This document shows positions 48,653 through 55,877 of a DNA stretch of 64,000 bases, piece by piece. The stretch is taken from the NCBI GenBank assembly GCA_947482825.1, contig CANKMT010000004.1, positions 1-64,000 on the forward strand, written 5' to 3'. The notes under the pieces are model-generated. The model made no database searches and was not told where the DNA came from. It saw only the letters and a list, made by a program, of their open reading frames with translations. The number at the start of each line of letters is the position of its first letter. Positions within the stretch are counted from its first letter, which is position 1. The translations under genes and the position numbers were made by a program. Source of the DNA: Betaproteobacteria bacterium. GTDB lineage: Bacteria > Pseudomonadota > Gammaproteobacteria > Burkholderiales > SG8-39.

Positions 48653-49732
48653 TCACGCAAGCCACTTCCCCAGGTTGGCTTTCACAAAAGCGTCGTCGGC
48701 AAATTCCGGATAGGCGGCATGGACGCGGTCGATCTCTTCCATCTGGCCGGGCGACAGCTTTTCGTTCGGATCGAGGCACCAGAGGCCCTCGAGGAGGCCC
48801 TGCCGGCGCAGTACCTCGTGGCAGCCGGGAATGCAGCCGGCGAAATCGTTGGCCACGTCGAAAAAGGCGCTGTTGGCGTCGGTGACCTTGGCGTCCAGCG
48901 AGAGCAAATCCGCGTCGATGTCGTTCGCCGCCACCGCGGCCCGGATGCGCGCATGCAATCGAACCGCCGATTGGGTCCAAACGCTCCAGTGGCCGAGGAG
49001 CCCGCCCTTGATGCGCATGCGCACCGTCTCGCCGCCGCTTTTTCCACCCCTCTGCACGTCGAACGGCACGGCAAGGTCGAGCACGATGTGGTCATCATTG
49101 CCGGTATAGAGCGTGACCCGGTCTTCCGCCCGCGCTGCAGCCACGCCGCGGATCACATCGAGCGTGCGGTAGCGGTTGAACGGCGCCATCTTGATCGCCA
49201 CCACGTTCGGGATCTCGGCGAACCGCCGCCAGAATTCCATCGGCAACGGGATGCCGCCGACCGCCGTCTGCAGGTAGAACCCCACCAGCGGCATCTCGGC
49301 GGCGACAGCGGCGCAATGCGTGACCAGTTCGTCGATGGAGGCGCCCTTCATTGGTGCGAGGCTCAGCATCACGGCGTGGTAGCCCAGGCCGCGCGCGATC
49401 TGTGCTTCGCTCCTGGCCTGCGCGGTCTTGCCGGACAGGCCGCCGACCAGCACCAGGTCGCTCGAGGCGCCCTTCCAGTCGCGCGCGGTTTCGGCGGCCA
49501 GCCGAAGCACCGGCTCGTAAAGGCCGGTTTCCCGGATCGCGAATTGCGTCGAGTGCACGCCGACTGCGAGGCCGCCGGACCCGGCGTCGATGTAGTAACG
49601 CGTGAGCGCCTTCTGGCGGCGCACGTCGAGCTTGCGCCCGGCATCCAACGCAAGCGGGTGCGCGGGAATTACCGCGCCCTGGCGAAGGGCAGCGAGGACG
49701 CCGGCGGGAAGGTCGGACCAGAGTTGGGGCAT
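48653..49732 (-). CDS. Dihydrodipicolinate synthase family protein
   Basis: GSGGLAVGVHSTQFAIRETGLYEPVLRLAAET; MPLVGFYLQTAVGG; NVVAIKMAPFNRYRTLDV; LYTGNDDH. Confidence 0.82.
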   Translation of the reverse strand: MPQLWSDLPAGVLAALRQGAVIPAHPLALDAGRKLDVRRQKALTRYYIDAGSGGLAVGVHSTQFAIRETGLYEPVLRLAAETARDWKGASSDLVLVGGLSGKTAQARSEAQIARGLGYHAVMLSLAPMKGASIDELVTHCAAVAAEMPLVGFYLQTAVGGIPLPMEFWRRFAEIPNVVAIKMAPFNRYRTLDVIRGVAAARAEDRVTLYTGNDDHIVLDLAVPFDVQRGGKSGGETVRMRIKGGLLGHWSVWTQSAVRLHARIRAAVAANDIDADLLSLDAKVTDANSAFFDVANDFAGCIPGCHEVLRRQGLLEGLWCLDPNEKLSPGQMEEIDRVHAAYPEFADDAFVKANLGKWLA

Positions 49733-49778
49733 GGGCGCGGCAAGTGAATCGCGAAAGTAAGCGCAGAAGTAACTGCGT

Positions 49779-49791
49779 GGTTAACTTAACC
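49779..49791. promoter_or_regulatory. Palindromic operator candidate
   Basis: GGTTAA-C-TTAACC in a divergent intergenic region. Confidence 0.45.
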
Positions 49792-49833
49792 GACGCATCC
49801 GAGAGCGTCAACGCCGCACTTTGCCCCCGCTGT

Positions 49834-49867
49834 CCAGACCCTGCCATCATCCAGACCCTGCCATCAT
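49834..49867 (+). repeat. Perfect 17-bp tandem direct repeat (2 copies)
   Basis: (CCAGACCCTGCCATCAT)x2. Confidence 0.95.
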
Positions 49868-49896
49868 TGACACCCCACTTACGCGCCCGATACCAT
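49867..49896 (+). promoter_or_regulatory. Putative sigma70-type promoter for the downstream substrate-binding protein
   Basis: TTGACA-N18-TACCAT, 30 bp before ATG. Confidence 0.5.
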
Positions 49897-49925
49897 CGCC
49901 CGACCAAAACCCGAGGAGGGATCGC

Positions 49926-50912
49926 ATGAAAAAAGCTTTCGTTTCGGCGCTGATCGCGCTTGCAGCAGCCCCGTCCGCGGCCTTCGCGCAGACCAAGCTC
50001 GATTTCATCCTGAACTGGGTCCCGGGCGGCGACCATGCGCCCTACTACTACGCCAACAAGATGGGCTGGTATGCCAAAGAGGGCCTGCAGGTAAATCTCG
50101 AGCCCGGCAAGGGCTCGGCGCTTTCGGTGCAGAAGGTTGGCGCCGGGGCGAACCCCGTGGGCCTGGCCGACATGGGCAACGTGCTCGTCGGCCGCGGCAA
50201 AGGCGCCGAGATGGTCGGCGTTTTCAACGTGTATGCCAACTCGCCGCAGGGCGTTTACTGGTTGAAAAGCTCCGGCATCAAAGGCATCAAGGACCTGGCC
50301 GGCAAGAAGATCGGCAACCCCGCGGGCGATGGCGCCCGTTCGGTCTGGCCGGCGCTGGCCAAGAACAACGGCCTCGACCCGAAGTCGGTCATCTGGGTGA
50401 ACATCGACGCCAACTCCAAGCTCGCGGCGCTCAAGTCCAAGTCGATCGACGTAACCACTTCGTTTTACAACATCCACCACATCTTCCAGCGCGAACTGGG
50501 AGACGACATGGGCTTTCTCGCCTGGCGCGACGCCGGCCTGAACACCTATGGCAACTCCGTCGTCGTGAACACCGAGTTTCTGAAGAAGAACAAACCGGCC
50601 ATCGACAAGTTCGCCAAAGTCACGCAAAAGGCGTTCGCCGCGTGCGTGGCCGACCCGAAGCCGTGCGTGCAGGCGCTGATCGACGCCAACGGGGCCCTCA
50701 AGTTCGACAACGAAATGACCAACTGGGGGCTCGTCGAGGTGCTGATGAGCGACAAATTCTCCAAGTCGGTGGCGCTCGGCATCCATGACGACACACGCAT
50801 GGCCGCCGACTATGCGCTGTACAAGGAATACGTCGGCCTCGACAAGGAATTCGACGTGAAGACCACTTACACGAACGAATTCCTGGATCGTTCGATCAAG
50901 ATGACGAAATAG
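49926..50912 (+). CDS. ABC transporter substrate-binding protein (SsuA/THI5-like)
   Basis: LDFILNWVPGGDHAPYYYANKMGWYAKEGLQVNLEPGKGSALSVQKV. Confidence 0.92.
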   Translation: MKKAFVSALIALAAAPSAAFAQTKLDFILNWVPGGDHAPYYYANKMGWYAKEGLQVNLEPGKGSALSVQKVGAGANPVGLADMGNVLVGRGKGAEMVGVFNVYANSPQGVYWLKSSGIKGIKDLAGKKIGNPAGDGARSVWPALAKNNGLDPKSVIWVNIDANSKLAALKSKSIDVTTSFYNIHHIFQRELGDDMGFLAWRDAGLNTYGNSVVVNTEFLKKNKPAIDKFAKVTQKAFAACVADPKPCVQALIDANGALKFDNEMTNWGLVEVLMSDKFSKSVALGIHDDTRMAADYALYKEYVGLDKEFDVKTTYTNEFLDRSIKMTK

Positions 50913-51902
50913 ATGGCCGCCTCCGGACGCGGCCTCCAGCGAGGCTGCGCGGCAGCACTGGCAGTACTGTCGATGCTCACGGCGACCGCCGCGCTGGCGC
51001 AAGCCTGGCCGGCCCGGCCGATTCGCATCATCGTGCCCTTCCCGCCCGGCGGCGGTCTCGATTTCTTCGCCCGTGTGCTCGCGCCGCGCTTGCAGGACAA
51101 CCTCGGCCAGCAGATCGTGGTCGAAAACCGCTCGGGCGCCGGCGGCATGGTCGGTGCGGATGCGGTAGCCAAGGCGGCTCCCGATGGCTATACGCTGCTG
51201 CTCGCTTCCTCGGCCGAGCTCACGATCAGCCAGCACCTGTACCCGAAGATGGCCTACGACGCGATCAAGGATTTCACGCCGGTGTCCTACGCATCGCACG
51301 CCGCGCTGCTCTTTTCGGTGCATCCGTCGCAGCCGGCAAAGAACCTGCAGGAAGTCATCACGCTCGCCCGCGCAAATCCCGGCAAGCTCGCTTTTGCGTC
51401 GGCGGGAACCGGCGGCGTACAGCACCTGGCCGGCGAGATTCTCAAAACGGCCGCCAAGATCGACATCGTCCACGTCCCGTACAAAGGCGCCGGCCCGGCG
51501 GTGATCGACATGGTCGGCGGGCAGGTGCAGATGGGATTCACCGCCCTGCCCTCCTCGATCCAGCACGCACGCTCGGGAAAGCTCCGGCCGATCGCGGTCA
51601 CCAGCGTGAAGCGGAGCGACGCCGCACCCGAGTTGCCGACCTTCACCGAACTGGGCTACCCCGCGCTCGACCTGGTGGTCTGGTACGCCGCCCTCTTCCC
51701 GGCCCGCACGCCGCCCGAGGTCGTGGCGAAGATGAGCGCTGAGATCAACCGCGCGGTCGCAATGCCCGACATCAAAGCCCGGCTGCTCGAGCAGGGCGTC
51801 GAGTCGGTCGGCACCACGCCGGACCAGCTCGCGAAGTTCATGCAGTCGGAAGCGGCGCGCTACGGGAAGATCATCCGGGAAACGGGCGCGAAGCCGGATT
51901 AG
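50913..51902 (+). CDS. TctC/Bug family solute-binding protein
   Basis: AWPARPIRIIVPFPPGGGLDFFARVLA; RSGAGGMVGADAVAKAAPDGYTLLLA. Confidence 0.92.
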   Translation: MAASGRGLQRGCAAALAVLSMLTATAALAQAWPARPIRIIVPFPPGGGLDFFARVLAPRLQDNLGQQIVVENRSGAGGMVGADAVAKAAPDGYTLLLASSAELTISQHLYPKMAYDAIKDFTPVSYASHAALLFSVHPSQPAKNLQEVITLARANPGKLAFASAGTGGVQHLAGEILKTAAKIDIVHVPYKGAGPAVIDMVGGQVQMGFTALPSSIQHARSGKLRPIAVTSVKRSDAAPELPTFTELGYPALDLVVWYAALFPARTPPEVVAKMSAEINRAVAMPDIKARLLEQGVESVGTTPDQLAKFMQSEAARYGKIIRETGAKPD

Positions 51903-51934
51903 GCGTCCGCGCCCAAGGGCGACTCGCGCCCCGC

Positions 51935-52417
51935 CTACTTCTTCTGCGCAGCCATCTTGTCGTAGAAAGCGACCAGCCTGACCACATCGGCCGCATCCAC
52001 GCGCCCGATCGGCCCCGAGCTGTAGGTTGCCGAGCGCACTTTGCCTTCCGCGTCGATCAGGAACTCGGAAGGCTGGATGAGGCCGCGCCTTTCCTCCCAC
52101 CACGCGCCGATGCTCTCGGCGAGCGAGCGCGTGACGCCGTAGCCGACTGGAAACGACAATTCGGCAGCCACCTCCCTTGCCTTGTCGATGGGGTCGATGC
52201 TCGCGGCAACTACCTTCACGCCAAGCGCATCGAGCTCGGGTTTGAGTTTTTCGAAGCCGACCAACTGCCGGCGACAGTACGGTCACCAGTGACCGCGGTA
52301 GAAGAGGACGACCTTGTAGCGTGCGTCGAGATCTTCTGGAACCTTGAGCTGAGTGCCGTCGACCAGGTCGAAGGTCAGGCTGGGAAAAATGTCACCGGTA
52401 TTGAGCTTGTCGGCCAT
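51935..52417 (-). CDS. Peroxiredoxin-like (AhpC/TSA-like) protein with in-frame UGA at the catalytic Cys position; putative selenoprotein
   Basis: MADKLNTGDIFPSLTFDLVDGTQLKVPEDLDARYKVVLFYRGHW-UGA-PYCRRQLVGFEKLKPELDALGVKVVAASIDPIDKAREVAAEL...DKMAAQKK; same frame on both sides, UGA at 52283-52285. Confidence 0.82.
52256..52285 (-). promoter_or_regulatory. Putative bacterial SECIS element
   Basis: UGA then 16 nt to apical loop AGUUG of a 6-bp stem GCCGGC/GUCGGC (one G-U). Confidence 0.5.
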
Positions 52418-52503
52418 TTGTATCCTTCGGTACAGAAAACGCAGTGTCGCAGAGATTCTTCGCCGGACCGCCAAGGCCGGAACCGTCTCGGCATTGTACC
52501 GAC

Positions 52504-52549
52504 ACCAGAACACGAACTGACAGGACAATCAATATCGGCGCGGACTTTC
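52504..52549 (-). promoter_or_regulatory. Conserved upstream element (copy 2)
   Basis: ACCAGAACACGAACTGACAGGACAATCAATATCGGCGCGGACTTTC; near-copy of 35195-35239. Confidence 0.55.
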
Positions 52550-52599
52550 AAGTACGAAAGTTACAAAATTTGGCACCTATCCGATTTCGACCTCCCCAG

Positions 52600-52666
52600 T
52601 CTCCTCGCTTTGAGCATTTCCATGGTTGCGCGAACGCGCAACCGCGAAATGCTCAAATCGAGGAGA
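52600..52666. repeat. Nested inverted repeat (21-bp outer stem with one mismatch, 9-bp inner stem, AA centre)
   Basis: TCTCCTCGCTTTGAGCATTTC / GAAATGCTCAAATCGAGGAGA enclosing GGTTGCGCG-AA-CGCGCAACC. Confidence 0.95.
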
Positions 52667-52712
52667 TCATGGAACCCCAAAAAAAGATCTGCCCCAAGAA
52701 ACGAAGTCGCAC

Positions 52713-53909
52713 CTACATCGTCGGGTTAACCACTTCCCCACCCAACGCCACCAGCCCCCAGGTCGACATCCCCGCATCCCAGTTGAACCCGATGTGCGCA
52801 CTGGCCGAGTGCGCATCCCGGAACAGCCTCTCCAGCGGGTACTTGGTGTAGATGCCGTTGGCGCCGGCCATCTCGTGCAGCGTATTCACGGCTTCGACCC
52901 CGAGCCTTGCTGCAAGCGCGCAATTGCGCCGGAAGCGCAGCTTGTCCTCCATCGGCGGCATGAGGCCGGCGGCGGCGAACTTCATGCCCTCGAGGCAGTC
53001 GGCATGCTGCGAACCGCGTGCCAGGTCGATCTTCGAGGCGGCCACGCCGACGCGAAGCTGCACGGTCTGGAAGTCGCGCATCTTCATGCCGGTGTAGTTG
53101 GTGCTGCGCTCCTTGACCGATTGGACGGTCATCTCGAGGGCCGCCTGCGCATTGCCGATGATCGCACCCGCCAGGCAACTCGAACCAAGCGCGCCGAGCG
53201 GAATCTGGTAAAGCGGATTCGGGTTTACCTTGGCGCCGGGAAAATCGGCCCGGCCGCGCGCGGTGTACATCGACAGCGCCCGATGGTCGGGCACGAAGAC
53301 TTCCTCGACCTTGACCGACTTGCTCCCCGTTCCGCGCATGCCGAGCGTGCTCCAGTCGTCGATGACCGTGTAGTCCTTGCGCGGCAGGAGGCACATCCGA
53401 TGGTCGACGATCTTGTCGCCGTCCCTGACGATGCAAGCGAGCATGTTCCAGGAGGACGGGTCCACGCCCGAGGAGAAATTCCAGTACCCCGATAGCACGA
53501 TGCCGCCGTCGACCTTCCGCCCCCGCCCCTGCGGGTAGGCGATGCCCGAGGCGATGATCGCGTCGGGGTCGTCGGCCCAGACTTCCTCCTGCGCCTTGGG
53601 GTCGTAAAGGGCCAGCATCCAATGGTGGATCGACAGGTTGCCGACGTTCCAGGCCGTCGATGCGTCGCCCCGCCCGATGATCTCGGGGAGGTCGAACACC
53701 GAGACGAAATCGAGCTCCATGCCGCCCCAGCGCCTGGGCTGAAGGAAACGCAAGAGGCCCGACTCGTGCAGCAGCGCGAGAACCTCCGGCGTCAGCTGCC
53801 TCGCCTGCTCCTGCGCGTCTGCAAGCTCGCGCAATTTCGGGACGAGGGTGTGCGCGCGGCGCGCAGCCTCTTCATAGCCTACGTCGGCAAATCCGCTCCG
53901 GCGATCCAT
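52713..53909 (-). CDS. Acyl-CoA dehydrogenase family/flavin-dependent monooxygenase-like protein
   Basis: LTPEVLALLHESGLLRFLQPRRWGGMELD; WSTLGMRGTGSKSVKVEEVFVPDHRA; C-term FRDAHSASAHIGFNWD. Confidence 0.88.
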   Translation of the reverse strand: MDRRSGFADVGYEEAARRAHTLVPKLRELADAQEQARQLTPEVLALLHESGLLRFLQPRRWGGMELDFVSVFDLPEIIGRGDASTAWNVGNLSIHHWMLALYDPKAQEEVWADDPDAIIASGIAYPQGRGRKVDGGIVLSGYWNFSSGVDPSSWNMLACIVRDGDKIVDHRMCLLPRKDYTVIDDWSTLGMRGTGSKSVKVEEVFVPDHRALSMYTARGRADFPGAKVNPNPLYQIPLGALGSSCLAGAIIGNAQAALEMTVQSVKERSTNYTGMKMRDFQTVQLRVGVAASKIDLARGSQHADCLEGMKFAAAGLMPPMEDKLRFRRNCALAARLGVEAVNTLHEMAGANGIYTKYPLERLFRDAHSASAHIGFNWDAGMSTWGLVALGGEVVNPTM

Positions 53910-54407
53910 TCAGTTGGGCCTCGCCATTGTGCCTGCCTTGTCCTTCGCGCCTTCGACTTCGGGCATCTTCGAGTAATCCTCGCCCCAGTCGGGCATCTTG
54001 GGGAGGTTGTTGAAGTTGAGCTCGATCGTGAGCCCGTCCGGATCGCGCACGAAGATCTGGAACAGGTCGAAATCCGGGAGCGCCCGCGCCCAGAAATCGC
54101 ACTTCATTGCGCCGAACCGGTCGCGGAACGCTTCCGGGTCGGTCGCGAGGAAAGCGATGTGGTCGACCACGCCCGAGTTGTCCTGCGCGGCGTGCTTGGG
54201 CGTGCCGCGGTAATAGAGCTCGGCATTCGGGATGCCGTGCTGGCCCATGTGGACCCAGATCCGGCCTTCGCGCCCCAGCCAGTAGCCGGCGAACGGGAAA
54301 GGCGGTCGCGGCATGATGTCGAGGTCAAGGGCCTTGCAGTAGAAATCCTTGGTCGCCTCCAGATTGCTGGCGCGCACAAAGTAGTGGTTGAGTTCGGTCA
54401 GCGGCAT
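53910..54407 (-). CDS. VOC family (extradiol dioxygenase/glyoxalase-like) protein
   Basis: ELNHYFVRASNLEATKDFYCKALDL; DHIAFLATDPEAFRDRF; IFVRDPDGLTIELNF. Confidence 0.88.
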   Translation of the reverse strand: MPLTELNHYFVRASNLEATKDFYCKALDLDIMPRPPFPFAGYWLGREGRIWVHMGQHGIPNAELYYRGTPKHAAQDNSGVVDHIAFLATDPEAFRDRFGAMKCDFWARALPDFDLFQIFVRDPDGLTIELNFNNLPKMPDWGEDYSKMPEVEGAKDKAGTMARPN

Positions 54408-54514
54408 GTTCGTCCTCCGGGATTTACGCCCTAGTTTATAGGACGATGCGCAGGCGCTGGCAAGGTACACTTTCGCTCGATCGCCACCGAATCGAAACTG
54501 CAAGGGAGCCCGAT

Positions 54515-55354
54515 TTGAAAGCACCAGCCTTCGCCTATGCGAAACCACGCTCGCTCGCCGAGGTCTGCGCCCTGCTGGATGAACGAGGCGAGACAGCCCG
54601 CGTGCTGGCCGGCGGCCAGAGCCTCGTGCCCATGCTGAACCTTCGCGTGGCGGCGGCGGACCTGCTGGTCGACATTTCCGGCATCGAGAGCCTGCGCGGC
54701 GTTTCGGTGACTGCGGACAGGCTGTGCGTCGGCGCACTCACCAGTCATCGCGAAGTCGAGCAGTCGGCCGAGGTGGCCAGGCACGCCCCCCTGCTCGCTC
54801 AGGCCGCGCCGCATATCGCCCACGTGGCGATCCGCAATTCGGGAACTTTTGGCGGCTCGATCGCGCTTGCCGACCCGGCGGCCGAATGGCCCGCCTGCTG
54901 CCTCGCCCTCGACGCGACGATCCTGACGATTTCCAAGGCAGGCAAGCGCAGTATCCCGGCCCGCGCGTTCTTCAAGGGCCTGTTTTCCACAGACCTCAGG
55001 CCCGGCGAGTTGATCACCGGCGTCGAAATTCCGCTCACGCCCGGCCACCGCAGCGTGTTCCTCGAACTCTCCCGGCGGCGTGGCGACTACGCCATCGTCG
55101 GCGTCGCCGCGATGGCCAAGGTGCAAGGAGGCACGCTCCAGGACGTGCGTCTCGCCTTTCTGGGTGGCGGCGACCGACCGCTGCTTGCGGTACATGCAAT
55201 GAAAGCCGCCGAAGGCAAGCCACCGCTCGCCGACCTCGGTCCGGCGCTGGCCGCCGACCTCTCGCCGATGGCGGACCTGGACACCTCGGCTCGCACCAAG
55301 CTCCACCTCGCCAACGTACTTGCGCGCCGCGCGCTCGCCGCGCTCGCAGGTTGA
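54515..55354 (+). CDS. Molybdenum hydroxylase FAD-binding medium subunit (CoxM/XdhB-like)
   Basis: VLAGGQSLVPMLNLRVAAADLLVDISGI; HVAIRNSGTFGGSIALADPAAEWP; probable TTG start. Confidence 0.9.
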   Translation: MKAPAFAYAKPRSLAEVCALLDERGETARVLAGGQSLVPMLNLRVAAADLLVDISGIESLRGVSVTADRLCVGALTSHREVEQSAEVARHAPLLAQAAPHIAHVAIRNSGTFGGSIALADPAAEWPACCLALDATILTISKAGKRSIPARAFFKGLFSTDLRPGELITGVEIPLTPGHRSVFLELSRRRGDYAIVGVAAMAKVQGGTLQDVRLAFLGGGDRPLLAVHAMKAAEGKPPLADLGPALAADLSPMADLDTSARTKLHLANVLARRALAALAG

Positions 55355-55373
55355 AGCAACAGCAAGGAACCGC

Positions 55374-55877
55374 ATGGACCATTCCCTCCCCCTGACCCTC
55401 ACCGTGAACGGCACACGGGTTACGTCCCGTGTCGAGCCGCGCACCCACCTCATCGATTTTCTGCGCGATACGGCCGGCCTTACGGGCTCGCACATCGGCT
55501 GCGAGCACGGCGTGTGCGGCGCTTGCACGGTTCGCGTGGACGGCCTGATCGTGCGCGGCTGCCTTACGCTTGCGGTGCAATGCGAAGGCAAGACCGTGGA
55601 CACGATCGAAGGGCTGTCGGATTCGGGCGAACTGGCCGAACTCCAGCAGGCTTTCCATGAGAGAAACGCCCTCCAATGCGGGTACTGCACCCCCGGCATG
55701 CTGGTGGCCGCGCTGGACCTGGTGAAGTCGGAGCCGGATGCCTCGCGCGAGCGGATCCGCGAGCACCTCTCCGGCAACTACTGCCGGTGCACCGGCTACC
55801 AGGCCATCGTCGATGCGATCGAAACCGTGCTCGCGATGCGCCGGACGACGGCAAAAGCCGCGGGAGCCAGACCATGA
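55374..55877 (+). CDS. Molybdenum hydroxylase (2Fe-2S) small subunit (CoxS-like)
   Basis: GSHIGCEHGVCGACTVRVDG; CGYCTPGML...LSGNYCRCTGYQAIV. Confidence 0.95.
   Translation: MDHSLPLTLTVNGTRVTSRVEPRTHLIDFLRDTAGLTGSHIGCEHGVCGACTVRVDGLIVRGCLTLAVQCEGKTVDTIEGLSDSGELAELQQAFHERNALQCGYCTPGMLVAALDLVKSEPDASRERIREHLSGNYCRCTGYQAIVDAIETVLAMRRTTAKAAGARP

Noticed and set aside
49095-52286. 1063-aa minus-strand ORF
   Set aside because: It runs antisense across the ABC binding-protein and TctC genes with low-complexity Arg/Gly-rich translation; a GC-skewed shadow ORF. It also hides the true peroxiredoxin-like frame.
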